From an uncultured Bacteroides sp. (GTDB lineage Bacteria; Bacteroidota; Bacteroidia; Bacteroidales; Bacteroidaceae): a stretch of DNA of 64,000 nt. Below are positions 56,210 through 64,000 of this stretch, piece by piece; positions within the stretch are counted from its first letter, which is position 1, and the number at the start of each line of letters is the position of its first letter. The stretch is taken from positions 248,001-312,000 of the forward strand of contig NZ_OY782853.1 in NCBI RefSeq assembly GCF_963678425.1, written 5' to 3'. The position numbers and the translations under genes are program-made. The notes beneath the pieces are model-generated. The model ran no database searches, was not told where the DNA came from, and saw only the letters and a program-made list of their open reading frames with translations.

Positions 56210-56809
56210 ATGAAAAGAGTTACACTATTATTGACATGCCTGTTGATTACATCTTCTCAGCTTTTTGCACAAAGTAACACAGAAGAGCAACAGGCTGAAC
56301 CAAAACAAAAGAGTTATAATGTAGATCAGGCTTTGGAAGTGGAGAGCCTGTTCCCAATGTTCCTTACCGGAGGATTTCATGTTGGGGTAGGTTACAGATA
56401 CAAGAAATTCAGGATCAGGGCTAGCGTAATAAACGGAGGAAGCTATAATGCTGAAACTGCAGGGGTAAACAACTCATCATCGGAATTCAAGCGATATTAT
56501 AAAACTTCACCAGGAATATTCCTTGGTTATAATGTATGGAAGAATCTTGAGCTTTACACATATACAGAACTACATACTTTTGAAATTGAACAGAAGAGCT
56601 CGGGCATAAGAAAGGATCTCCACAGTGTTGATTTTGGAGGTGGAGTGGGTTATCAATTCTTTATTGGCCGCTATTTCTATGTACAACCAGCCATGCACAT
56701 TTACCTTAGAGGTGATAAGAGTCTTGATTTCAATGGGGCAACATATCAGATTTCCAATGTCGATCTGTCTCCTGTAATTAGAGTTGGAGCCAGATTATGG
56801 AAAAAGTAA
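56210..56809 (+). CDS. Predicted outer-membrane beta-barrel protein
   Basis: 199 residues with a signal peptide (MKRVTLLLTCLLITSSQLFAQ). The mature protein alternates in a barrel-like pattern (FHVGVGYRYKKFRIRASVINGG, GGGVGYQFFIGRYFYVQPAMHIYL) and ends in VIRVGARLWKK. The family is not known to me. It follows the Crp/Fnr regulator in the same direction. Confidence 0.7.
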   Translation: MKRVTLLLTCLLITSSQLFAQSNTEEQQAEPKQKSYNVDQALEVESLFPMFLTGGFHVGVGYRYKKFRIRASVINGGSYNAETAGVNNSSSEFKRYYKTSPGIFLGYNVWKNLELYTYTELHTFEIEQKSSGIRKDLHSVDFGGGVGYQFFIGRYFYVQPAMHIYLRGDKSLDFNGATYQISNVDLSPVIRVGARLWKK

Positions 56810-56831
56810 ATGAAATTATATTCGTCTAAAA

Positions 56832-57158
56832 TCAGTTTGAAAATTTCCAGATATTAAAGAGTACTATTAATAACGATGTTATCCCTAAAAAGCAGGCTAC
56901 CATATTCGTAGTCCTGCTTTCTTTCTTTTTTAATGCAATGATTGACAATCCCTCTGATATTAAACTTATTGCTATTATAACATAAAATTTAAAATAAAAG
57001 CCCAGGAAATTTGTTAATCCAAGTAAAAGGTGAGCCTTCCTATCTAAAGCCAGATACCGGATAGCTATATCATGATTGATTTTTATAATGCCAATTAAAG
57101 CAATTGTGCTTAATAGAATTGATAGCAAAGAAAATATTCTGTTTTTAATAAATGTCAT
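56832..57158 (-). CDS. Small multi-pass membrane protein, unknown
   Basis: 108 residues from ATG 57158 (an in-frame ATG at 57176 gives six more). Three hydrophobic segments are seen: about 10-25 (LLSILLSTIALIGII), 46-70 (LGLTNFLGFYFKFYVIIAISL) and 86-105 (MVACFLGITSLLIVLFNIW). No motif is recognised. It lies just downstream of the tag gene in the same direction. Confidence 0.55.
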   Translation of the reverse strand: MTFIKNRIFSLLSILLSTIALIGIIKINHDIAIRYLALDRKAHLLLGLTNFLGFYFKFYVIIAISLISEGLSIIALKKKESRTTNMVACFLGITSLLIVLFNIWKFSN

Positions 57159-57216
57159 TTTTGTAAAATATTGCATTCCCTACTTTATATATATCGGAGA
57201 GTTCTTTAGTTTCCTC

Positions 57217-57801
57217 TTACTTAACGGCTGTGGAAGAGAGGCTGTTCTTATAATAACAACAGTCCAGATGGTCGTTAACATAACCTACAGCTTGCAAATG
57301 GGCATAGCAGATTGTTGTTCCAAAGAACTTGAATCCTCTCTTCTTCATATCTTTACTTATAATATCCGATAAATGAGTGGATGCAGGAAGCTGATCTAAT
57401 GTTTCCCAATGATTGACGATTATTTTCCCTTCAGGCAGGAAAGATTTCAAATAGTTACAAAAACAGCCAAACTCTTCCTGTACCTTTATAAAGCAGCAGG
57501 CATTGGATATGGTAGATGTTATTTTCAACCTATTCCGGATGATTCCGGAATTCTGCATCAATCGTTCCACATCTTCATTTGTAAACCGAGCTACTTGCTC
57601 CACATCAAAGCCGGCAAATGCTTCCCGATAATTTTCTCTCTTCCTTAAAATTGTACTCCAGCTTAATCCAGCCTGTGAACTTTCAAGTACTAAGAATTCA
57701 AACATTTTGTGATCATCGGTAATTTCCTTACCCCATTCTTCATCGTGATACTGCACATAAAGCGGATCTGTTCCGCACCATCCACACCGTTGCTTTTCCA
57801 T
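57217..57801 (-). CDS. tag: DNA-3-methyladenine glycosylase I
   Basis: 194 residues. The N-terminal RCGWCGTDPLYVQYHDEEWG contains the first zinc-ligand cysteine, and the helix-hairpin-helix part has ESSQAGLSWSTILRKRENYREAF. The C-terminal end has FKFFGTTICYAHLQAVGYVNDH with a zinc ligand His and Cys. It removes 3-methyladenine from alkylated DNA. Length matches the family. Confidence 0.95.
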   Translation of the reverse strand: MEKQRCGWCGTDPLYVQYHDEEWGKEITDDHKMFEFLVLESSQAGLSWSTILRKRENYREAFAGFDVEQVARFTNEDVERLMQNSGIIRNRLKITSTISNACCFIKVQEEFGCFCNYLKSFLPEGKIIVNHWETLDQLPASTHLSDIISKDMKKRGFKFFGTTICYAHLQAVGYVNDHLDCCYYKNSLSSTAVK

Positions 57802-58041
57802 ATTCTGATCTATTCCGTTCTTTTTTGTTTCTGTCTACACAAAGATACAAAACAAACTATATATATCTGAATATTTACATATCAAACAACTCATAATATT
57901 TATTAATCACAACCGGACTTTTTTAATGGATATTAAAAAAGTTTCAATTTTATATTCTGTTTTATTTACTTATTGTTATGCCATTGTTTTTTCATATCGT
58001 TATTTAATAGGATATCCGTATTTTAAATACACCTACATTTG
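57802..58041. other. Intergenic DNA between tag and the phosphate operon
   Basis: No gene is supported. A 63-codon ORF overlaps this and the repeat region but looks accidental. The control region of the phosphate operon begins at 58042. Confidence 0.5.
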
Positions 58042-58096
58042 TTTTACACAAGATTATAGACATATTACAGATGTGTTACAGATACGTTACAGCTGC
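58042..58096 (+). promoter_or_regulatory. Five 11-bp direct repeats resembling a Pho box
   Basis: Units at 58042 (TTTTACACAAG), 58053 (ATTATAGACAT), 58064 (ATTACAGATGT), 58075 (GTTACAGATAC) and 58086 (GTTACAGCTGC) share a TTACAGA core with exact 11-bp period. PhoB/PhoP operators are 7- to 6-bp direct repeats with 11-bp period. The repeats lie about 32 bp upstream of the -33 element of a promoter for phosphate transport genes. Confidence 0.72.
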
Positions 58097-58127
58097 ATTA
58101 ATTTTGAATATAAATAATTAAATACTA

Positions 58128-58158
58128 TTGCATTAATAATCTGAAAGCTCTATATTTG
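58128..58158 (+). promoter_or_regulatory. Promoter of the DUF47-PiT-CvfB operon
   Basis: TTG at 58128-58130, a 20-bp spacer and TATATTTG at 58151-58158. The ATG is 24 bp further on. Confidence 0.85.
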
Positions 58159-58182
58159 CACTCGAAATAATATAGACTACTG

Positions 58183-58842
58183 ATGAAAATTAATACTTTA
58201 TTGAGCATGTTTGCTCCAAAAGATGTTAAGTTTTTCCCTATGTTGGAAGAAACAGCTTCAATCCTCTCTCAGTCATCAATCTATCTCCAGGAACTCTTTT
58301 CTTGTGCAGATGAAGAGCATAGAACTGAATTGTGCAGATTAATTAAAGCCGAAGAAGTTAAAGGTGACAAAGTTACCGGAAGTATTATCCACGAGTTAAA
58401 CAACACATTCATTACTCCTTTTGATAGGGAAGATGTTCATGCTCTTGCAGATGTTATGGATGATGTTATTGACGTAATTAACCGCTGTGCACAAAAAGTA
58501 CTTCTTTACCAACCGCACAGTTTCCCTAATCATGCCATTACATTGGTTAACATTATAAACAAAGGTTGCGACGAAATTCAAAGCGCAGCTAATGAACTTT
58601 CTAACATGAAGAAAACAGATCTTCGTCTTCGCGCACATTGCAAAGAAATCAAAAAATTGGAAGAAGAAGCTGACGTTGTATATGAAGAAGCTATTATGAG
58701 CCTTTTTAAAGGAGCTGACACAATGAATGATACTGTTGAACTTATAAAACTGAAGGAAATTATTCAGGAACTTGAAAAAGCTGCTAATAAGATCAATAGT
58801 ACAGGGAAAGTTATTACAACTATTCTCGTAAAATACGCCTAA
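58183..58842 (+). CDS. DUF47 family PhoU-like phosphate transport accessory protein
   Basis: 219 residues, all-helical, of the DUF47 group that accompanies PiT transporters and is distantly related to PhoU. Seen are FYFPMLEE-like KFFPMLEETASIL, ELNNTFITPFDREDVHALADVMDDVIDVI and the helix ADVVYEEAIMSLFK. These proteins are thought to adjust phosphate uptake. It is 14 bp before the transporter gene. Confidence 0.93.
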   Translation: MKINTLLSMFAPKDVKFFPMLEETASILSQSSIYLQELFSCADEEHRTELCRLIKAEEVKGDKVTGSIIHELNNTFITPFDREDVHALADVMDDVIDVINRCAQKVLLYQPHSFPNHAITLVNIINKGCDEIQSAANELSNMKKTDLRLRAHCKEIKKLEEEADVVYEEAIMSLFKGADTMNDTVELIKLKEIIQELEKAANKINSTGKVITTILVKYA

Positions 58843-58856
58843 TAAAATAGAATCAT

Positions 58857-59861
58857 ATGACATTACTTATTATTGTTATTGCATTAGGACTAATTTTCGA
58901 CTTTATCAATGGCTTTCACGATGCAGCCAATTCTATAGCAACAGTTGTAACCACCCGGGTTTTATCTCCTGTACAAGCTGTTATATGGGCTGCAATGTTT
59001 AACTTTATTGCTTTCTTTGTAGCTAAATATCTTATTGGAGAGTTTGGTATTGCCAACACTGTTTCTAAAGTTGTTTTGGAGCAATATATCACTTTACCAA
59101 TTATTCTTTCAGGACTTATTGCTGCAATTTCATGGAATCTTATGACATGGTGGCTTGGTATTCCTTCCTCATCATCTCACACCTTGATCGGCGGTTTTGC
59201 CGGAGCGGCAATTTGTGGAGCAGGATTTCAATCTATCCACACTTCAGTAATCGTAACAATCGCTTCGTTTATTGTATTAGCTCCAGTTATTGGTTTGGTT
59301 ATATCTTCAGCTATCACGATCTCGGTTTTATGGATATTCAGAAAAGTTAATGCCCGCTTTGCAGAGAACTTCTTCAGGAGATTCCAATTAGTAACTTCTG
59401 GTATGTTCAGTTTGGGACACGGTTTGAATGACTCTCAAAAGGTAATGGGTATTATTGCCACTGCGATGATTGCTGCAGGCCAGATTGACTCTATTAAAAA
59501 TGTACCCGATTGGGTTCCTTTATCATGCTTTGGTGCAATTGGTCTTGGTACTATGGTTGGAGGCTGGCGCATTGTTAAAACAATGGGTAGCAAAATTACC
59601 AAAGTTACACCTATTGAAGGTGTATGTGCTGAAGCAGCAGGTTCTTTGACTCTATACTTAACAGAAGCGCTTAAAATTCCTGTAAGTACAACTCACACTA
59701 TTACTGGTTCTATTATGGGTGTAGGTGCAGTAAAAAGACTATCTGCTGTGCGTTGGGGGGTTACTATAGATTTGCTTTGGGCATGGATTCTAACCATTCC
59801 TGTTAGTGCAGTACTTGCTGGCCTGATTTATCTGTTGGTAAACTTCATAGGCATTAAATAA
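58857..59861 (+). CDS. pit: Inorganic phosphate transporter, PiT family
   Basis: 334 residues with about ten membrane segments. The two PiT repeats carry GFHDAANSIATVV near residue 20 and GLNDSQKVMGII near 200, and both halves have the motif around PSSSSHTLIGGFAGAAI and PVSTTHTITGSIMGVG. It imports phosphate with a cation gradient. It overlaps none of its neighbours but is tightly linked (14 bp and 12 bp). Confidence 0.96.
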   Translation: MTLLIIVIALGLIFDFINGFHDAANSIATVVTTRVLSPVQAVIWAAMFNFIAFFVAKYLIGEFGIANTVSKVVLEQYITLPIILSGLIAAISWNLMTWWLGIPSSSSHTLIGGFAGAAICGAGFQSIHTSVIVTIASFIVLAPVIGLVISSAITISVLWIFRKVNARFAENFFRRFQLVTSGMFSLGHGLNDSQKVMGIIATAMIAAGQIDSIKNVPDWVPLSCFGAIGLGTMVGGWRIVKTMGSKITKVTPIEGVCAEAAGSLTLYLTEALKIPVSTTHTITGSIMGVGAVKRLSAVRWGVTIDLLWAWILTIPVSAVLAGLIYLLVNFIGIK

Positions 59862-59873
59862 TAAATTTCATAT

Positions 59874-60722
59874 ATGAGTATAGAACTAGGGAAATTTAAC
59901 GTACTTGAGATTGTAAAAACAGTCGACTTCGGAGTTTATCTTGATGGCGAAGAGGAAGGTGAAATCTTACTTCCTACTCGTTACGTTCCTGAAGAATACA
60001 ACATCGGTGATTTCCTTAACGTTTTCCTCTACCTGGATAATGAAGAACGACTGATTGCAACGACTCTGACTCCTTTGGTTCAGGTTGGCGAGTTTGCTTG
60101 TCTGGAAGTATCCTGGGTAAACGAATACGGAGCATTCCTTAACTGGGGATTGATGAAAGATCTTTTCGTTCCTTTCAGGGAACAAAAAATGACAATGATG
60201 GTTGGCAAGAAATATGTTGTTCACGCACATATTGATGAAGAAAGCTATCGCATTGTGGCTTCAGCCAAAGTAGAACGCTATTTATCAAAAGAAATTCCTA
60301 CATACCAGCCAAACGAGGAAGTCTCTATTCTTATCTGGCAAAAGACTGACCTGGGATTTAAAGCTATTGTAGAGAATCAATTCAGCGGATTGTTATACGA
60401 AGGAGAGATTTTCCAACGTTTACAAACCGGAATGACGCTAAAAGCTTTTGTTAAACAAGTCAGAGAAGACGGCAAAATTGACCTGATGCTTCAGAAGCCA
60501 GGATTTGAAAAGATAGACGATTTTGCAGATACTTTATTATCATATATCAAGGAACACGGAGGAAGCATTGAGCTGACCGACAAGAGTCCGGCTGAAGATA
60601 TATATGATACATTTGAAGTGAGCAAGAAAACATTCAAAAAGGGTGTGGGAGATCTGTATAGAAAAAGATTAATCATTCTTGAAGCCAACGGCATTCGTTT
60701 AGCACAAGAAAATAAGAAATAG
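59874..60722 (+). CDS. CvfB-like S1-domain RNA-binding protein
   Basis: 282 residues. Repeated S1-like modules are seen at about 1-65 (VKTVDFGVYLDGEEEGEILLP), 70-130 (EVSWVNEYGAFLNWGLMKDLFVP) and 145-215, with a C-terminal winged helix (DIYDTFEVSKKTFKKGVGDLYRKRLI). This is the CvfB/YitL architecture. The link with phosphate transport is positional only; it is 12 bp after the transporter gene and is followed by a terminator. Confidence 0.9.
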   Translation: MSIELGKFNVLEIVKTVDFGVYLDGEEEGEILLPTRYVPEEYNIGDFLNVFLYLDNEERLIATTLTPLVQVGEFACLEVSWVNEYGAFLNWGLMKDLFVPFREQKMTMMVGKKYVVHAHIDEESYRIVASAKVERYLSKEIPTYQPNEEVSILIWQKTDLGFKAIVENQFSGLLYEGEIFQRLQTGMTLKAFVKQVREDGKIDLMLQKPGFEKIDDFADTLLSYIKEHGGSIELTDKSPAEDIYDTFEVSKKTFKKGVGDLYRKRLIILEANGIRLAQENKK

Positions 60723-60754
60723 GGAAATCCCTATACACAATTGGGGATAATTAT

Positions 60755-60779
60755 TAGGGTGAGGAAATTCCTCACCCTA
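60755..60779 (+). terminator. Terminator after the phosphate operon
   Basis: TAGGGTGAGGAA and its complement form a tight hairpin followed by TTTTTGTT. Confidence 0.88.
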
Positions 60780-60817
60780 TTTTTGTTGCATAAAAATAAC
60801 CATTAAACTGTTGAGTT

Positions 60818-62056
60818 ATGAAAAAATTTATATTTACCTTGATTGCCATCAGTATGGTTTCCATGAGTACCATGAGTATGGCTGCCATGAGCGTCAATAA
60901 AGTTCGTAAAGAGGCTCGTTTCCTGACAGATAAGATGGCTTATGAGTTGAATCTTTCTACCGAACAGTATAATGATGTATTTGAAATTAATTTTGATTTC
61001 ATTTATAATGTCCGTGATATAATGGATAATGTAATCTATAATGACGAAGGGGCACTGGATGATTATTATTACTATCTGGATATTCGTAATGATGATCTCC
61101 GCTGGGTACTGGAAGAGTGGCAATACGAACGTTTCCTGAATATTGAATATTTCTATCGCCCAATCTATTCAAATGGAGATTCATGGGGATTCAGAGTATA
61201 TCTTACCTATACGAATCCATTCATATTCTATTTTGATATGCCTTATCAATATAAAACTTATCACGGAGGGCACTTCCGCACACACTTCGACAATAGAAGT
61301 TACTATTCAAACAGGTATAACCATAATGTATTCAGAGGACATTTTGAAACAAGAAATGAAAACGTTTACATGAACAACCGCCGTTCCGATTTTGGTAATA
61401 GCTCAAGAAATATAACTACTCCGAGAAGGTACAATGATGATATGTATAACACCGGTAGAAGCTCTGGCGTATCCAGAAGCCGCACCACTCCATCCAATAC
61501 CACTCGTCCTTCAGACAATAGAGATGGCAAGGTTAGAGAAAGGACTCCTGTAGACAGAAATAATAGCAACAGAGATAATAACAACTCGGGGAGAGATGTA
61601 AACAGAGATGTCAATAAAGGTAAAGATTCTAATACAGGAAGAGATAGAAACACTGGAAGAGACAAGAATACAGAAAGGACTCCGCGGAACGAAAGCTACA
61701 TTATAAATTCAAATAATGGAGAAAGCAACAATAGCAGCTCTGATGAAAGAAGAAGCGGTGTTTCAAGAAATTCGGATTATGGAAGAAGTAACACTGAATC
61801 CAGTTCAACAGTGAATACTGAAAGGAGATCGGATAACGGAAGAGTTAGCACTGAAACCCGTCAACCAGTGAACACTGAAAGAAGATCAGAAAGTCGTCCG
61901 GTTTCAAGTACCCGTGAAAGGAGCAACAACATTTCAAGAAGTTCTGAGAGCAGAAGCAGCAATGTTTCAAGAAGTTCCTCTTCAGAGAGAAGCAAAAGCA
62001 CGGATAACAGCAACCGCAAATCATCTGAATCTTCCAGAAGCGAGAGATCAAGATAA
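60818..62056 (+). CDS. Secreted protein with acidic N-terminal domain and Ser/Arg/Asn-rich tail
   Basis: 412 residues. A signal peptide (MKKFIFTLIAISMVSMSTMSMAA) is followed by an ordered, acidic, Tyr-rich part to about residue 160 (LTDKMAYELNLSTEQYNDVFEIN). From about 190 on the protein is low complexity and disordered, rich in Ser, Arg, Asn, Thr and Asp, with short repeats such as NTGRDRNTGRDKNTER and SRSSESRSS. It looks like an exported, strongly charged protein; no known function. It ends before a shared terminator. Confidence 0.75.
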   Translation: MKKFIFTLIAISMVSMSTMSMAAMSVNKVRKEARFLTDKMAYELNLSTEQYNDVFEINFDFIYNVRDIMDNVIYNDEGALDDYYYYLDIRNDDLRWVLEEWQYERFLNIEYFYRPIYSNGDSWGFRVYLTYTNPFIFYFDMPYQYKTYHGGHFRTHFDNRSYYSNRYNHNVFRGHFETRNENVYMNNRRSDFGNSSRNITTPRRYNDDMYNTGRSSGVSRSRTTPSNTTRPSDNRDGKVRERTPVDRNNSNRDNNNSGRDVNRDVNKGKDSNTGRDRNTGRDKNTERTPRNESYIINSNNGESNNSSSDERRSGVSRNSDYGRSNTESSSTVNTERRSDNGRVSTETRQPVNTERRSESRPVSSTRERSNNISRSSESRSSNVSRSSSSERSKSTDNSNRKSSESSRSERSR

Positions 62057-62094
62057 TAGTTTCAATAGATAGTTTAAAAAACAACTTACTGATC

Positions 62095-62124
62095 AAAGGC
62101 AGTCACTGTGAAGTGATTGCCTTT
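62095..62124. terminator. Bidirectional terminator
   Basis: AAAGGCAGTCACT and AGTGATTGCCTTT pair with one mismatch, flanked by A-rich and T-rich ends. It lies between the secreted protein and the convergent transglycosylase, whose stop codon starts at 62127. Confidence 0.85.
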
Positions 62125-64000
62125 TTATTCTTTATTATCTTCATCTTCCAAAGGTAGAACTACAGTGACTGTTGTATCTTTTGGTGAAGGAAAACTACGC
62201 ATCGCCGCTCCTTTAACCTGAATAACGGGAAGTATATTGGCTGCTTCCTCCTCAGTGATCAGCCCTTTTCTGCTCAGCCGTCTGGCTATCAGACGATAAT
62301 AGCTGCCCAGCCATGGTTTAAGCTGCATATTCTCATCAAAAGAGCTCCGGAAATGTTTTGGTTTTGGAATGATTGAAGCCATAAAGATAGCCTCTTCCGG
62401 AGTGAGTTGGGAAGGCTCTTTATCGAAGTAAAAGTGAGAGGCTTCTCTTGCACCGTATACCAATGGCCCCCACTCCGCAATATTCAGATAGACTTCGTAC
62501 ATTCGGTGCTTAGATGTGATGCCTTTGTTTTCAATAAGCCACACAACCATAGCCTCTTCTAGTTTCCGGAGCAGATTCTTGTTCCGGTTCAAAAAGACAT
62601 TCTTAACCAGCTGCATGGAAATTGTACTGCCTCCACGGGCAAACTTATTCCGTTTAAGATCATAAATAAGTGCACCTCTCAGGGCATCCAGACGAAATCC
62701 CCGATGAGCATAGAAGGAGCCATCTTCAGATTGCATCACGGCTGTTTGAAGTAGCGGTGAAATACTGTCAAGCGGACAAAAGTTCGGGTTCTCGGGGCCA
62801 ACAATAAAAGTGCGTACTGGGTGACCATTTTCATAGGCAGTATAGAGAAAAGAACCATTCATTTTGGAGAGATTCTCGCTTCCATAGCCTAGTATTTTAA
62901 AGCCTGGTCCTTTCAGATCGGATTCCAGTTTCAATGCATTCAGATTATTAAAGTCGATATCCAGGAGGAAATGGTATGTCAGCTTTCCGCTGGTTCTTAA
63001 TCCGTCCAAACTACTAAAGAGCCCCTTGGGTAAAGAAGAGAACAGCTCATCCGCTGAAAAAGGAGGTTTATCAACCCCAAAAGTGATGTGCCATTTGTCT
63101 TTTTTCTGAGCACGGGCATAAAGATGGAACTGTAATTTATTAAACTGAACAACCGTGGCACTGTCTAACTCCAGAAAATCCTTCCCTACGTTAATCTTGT
63201 AGTTAAAACGTCCCCGGTCCAGATTTACCACATCAGGAGAAAGAGCCGGATGATAAAGCTGCAGTCCACAAACTTCGGCCTTTCCGGTCAAAGCAATCTC
63301 TCCTCCTCCAAGTTTAGACTCAGTGAGTCGGTAAGCAAGCGTATCAAATGCCACCTGCGCCCCATAATGTTTATTCAGGTAAGGAAGCAATACTTTACCC
63401 GTGGTTTTTGAATAGAGTTCTGCCTCAATTGTTTTCTCTCCGTGTTGCAATCGTCCCTTGCTCATCCAGTGACGAACAATGTTATCTTCCTTGACTATAA
63501 TCTCAGTAACAAAACAGTTGTGTTCGATGTGAAGCGTGGGAATCTGCACCTCGGTATAGGTCGTGTCTCGTCGGTGACTTATTACAATATCCTTCATATC
63601 TCCATTATCAGGCAAAGAGCCAAATAGCAGATGCAGAATGTGGGAAACTTTTTCGGCATAGTTCTTCTCGTTCTCTTTCGCCTCTTCCTTTTTATTCTTT
63701 TTAAACAGGAAATCGTAGTTGGAAAGAGAGTCTTTCTTTACGAAACTAACATGAAGTCCATCGGTATTAATCTGATTTACTTCAGCATTCAGAGTAAGCA
63801 TTTTCCAGAAGCTAAGGTCAATCTGTGCAGACCGAAGCGTTAAGAGTGTGTCTCTTTGGTCGGGAACTACCGCTAAATGCTCTATTTCTATTTCACTAAT
63901 TCCGGGCATATGAAGGCGGTCGTAAGTAATATTCAGACCGTATTCTTCTTTCAGTTCGCCAAATTTCTCTTTTGCATAGCTATTCAACAGTAAATCTCTG
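62125..64000 (-). CDS. GT51 peptidoglycan transglycosylase with AsmA-like N-terminal region (5' end cut)
   Basis: The frame is open to the right window edge, so the N-terminus lies outside. About 620 residues are visible. The N-terminal 400 (IEIEHLAVVPDQRDTLLTLRSAQIDLSFWKML) resemble AsmA-like beta-rich repeats with no catalytic motif. The C-terminal GT51 domain has the catalytic Glu in MQSEDGSFYAHRGF, then ARGGSTISMQLVKNVFLNR, EEAMVVWLIE and EVYLNIAEWGPLVYG. It should polymerise glycan strands from lipid II at the membrane. No transpeptidase domain follows. The TTG-led start at 63987 is not supported. Confidence 0.9.
   Translation of the reverse strand, partial: RDLLLNSYAKEKFGELKEEYGLNITYDRLHMPGISEIEIEHLAVVPDQRDTLLTLRSAQIDLSFWKMLTLNAEVNQINTDGLHVSFVKKDSLSNYDFLFKKNKKEEAKENEKNYAEKVSHILHLLFGSLPDNGDMKDIVISHRRDTTYTEVQIPTLHIEHNCFVTEIIVKEDNIVRHWMSKGRLQHGEKTIEAELYSKTTGKVLLPYLNKHYGAQVAFDTLAYRLTESKLGGGEIALTGKAEVCGLQLYHPALSPDVVNLDRGRFNYKINVGKDFLELDSATVVQFNKLQFHLYARAQKKDKWHITFGVDKPPFSADELFSSLPKGLFSSLDGLRTSGKLTYHFLLDIDFNNLNALKLESDLKGPGFKILGYGSENLSKMNGSFLYTAYENGHPVRTFIVGPENPNFCPLDSISPLLQTAVMQSEDGSFYAHRGFRLDALRGALIYDLKRNKFARGGSTISMQLVKNVFLNRNKNLLRKLEEAMVVWLIENKGITSKHRMYEVYLNIAEWGPLVYGAREASHFYFDKEPSQLTPEEAIFMASIIPKPKHFRSSFDENMQLKPWLGSYYRLIARRLSRKGLITEEEAANILPVIQVKGAAMRSFPSPKDTTVTVVLPLEDEDNKE

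Noticed and set aside
57926..58117. 63-codon ORF upstream of the DUF47 gene
   Set aside because: It runs through the Pho-box-like repeats, has no promoter at a sensible place, and its Tyr/Phe/Cys-rich composition looks accidental.

Overview
The window looks like a chromosomal segment of a Bacteroides-type member of the Bacteroidales. The evidence is a SusC/SusD polysaccharide utilisation locus, the succinylated arginine pathway with an ArgF' N-succinylornithine carbamoyltransferase, Bacteroides-style promoters (TTG/TTTG, about 20 bp, then TAnnTTTG), and AT-rich DNA with long perfect hairpin terminators. No species is assigned.

Region 1 (1-18.8 kb, all minus strand) is a glycan utilisation locus. 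In transcription order it holds a FecR-type anti-sigma factor, SusC with an STN signalling domain, SusD, GH29 alpha-fucosidase, a GHL10-like hydrolase, GH92 alpha-mannosidase, GH2 beta-mannosidase-like enzyme, an ECF sigma factor, a DUF4838 protein broken by a frameshift in a G7 tract, and a GH97 enzyme cut by the window edge. The enzyme set suggests fucosylated, mannose-containing glycans such as N-glycans (inference). The ECF sigma gene lies about 13.5 kb from its likely anti-sigma partner.

Region 2 (19.1-34 kb) is amino-acid biosynthesis. proB-proA-argF' reads leftward, followed by an esterase. A second leftward unit is argR, a GNAT (probable N-succinylglutamate synthase), argG, argC and argD, then proC from its own likely promoter. 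The argR promoter carries four ATGCAT-centred dyads in two pairs spaced exactly 21 bp, a good ArgR operator candidate. A PLP aminotransferase, three tandem DUF2007 paralogues, an XRE-cupin regulator and an acyl-CoA synthetase are interspersed. Further upstream of argR sit three TTTGATnnnnATCAAA-type dyads with a 23-bp period.

Region 3 (34.3-43.8 kb) is a leftward operon, hydG-hydF-hydE-hndA-hndC-hydA, for a soluble NAD-linked [FeFe] hydrogenase and its maturases. The flavin subunit is a 1032-residue fusion of a NuoF-type module with a GltD/SfrB-like flavoprotein.

Region 4 (43.8-49.2 kb) is a plastic zone. It has a complete IS66 element with 20-bp inverted repeats and an 8-bp target duplication (GATAAAGA), two copies of a 21-bp-period repeat family, an acetyltransferase, tRNA-Pro(CGG), tRNA-Phe(GAA) and the C-terminal remnant of an ATP-binding/winged-helix gene.

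Region 5 (49.5-64 kb) has a cold-shock/RRM RNA-binding pair, GH3 and GH28 glycosidases, a Crp/Fnr regulator next to an outer-membrane protein, DNA-3-methyladenine glycosylase I, a phosphate-transport operon (DUF47-PiT-CvfB-like) preceded by five 11-bp repeats resembling a Pho box, a secreted Ser/Arg/Asn-rich protein, and a GT51 transglycosylase running off the right edge.
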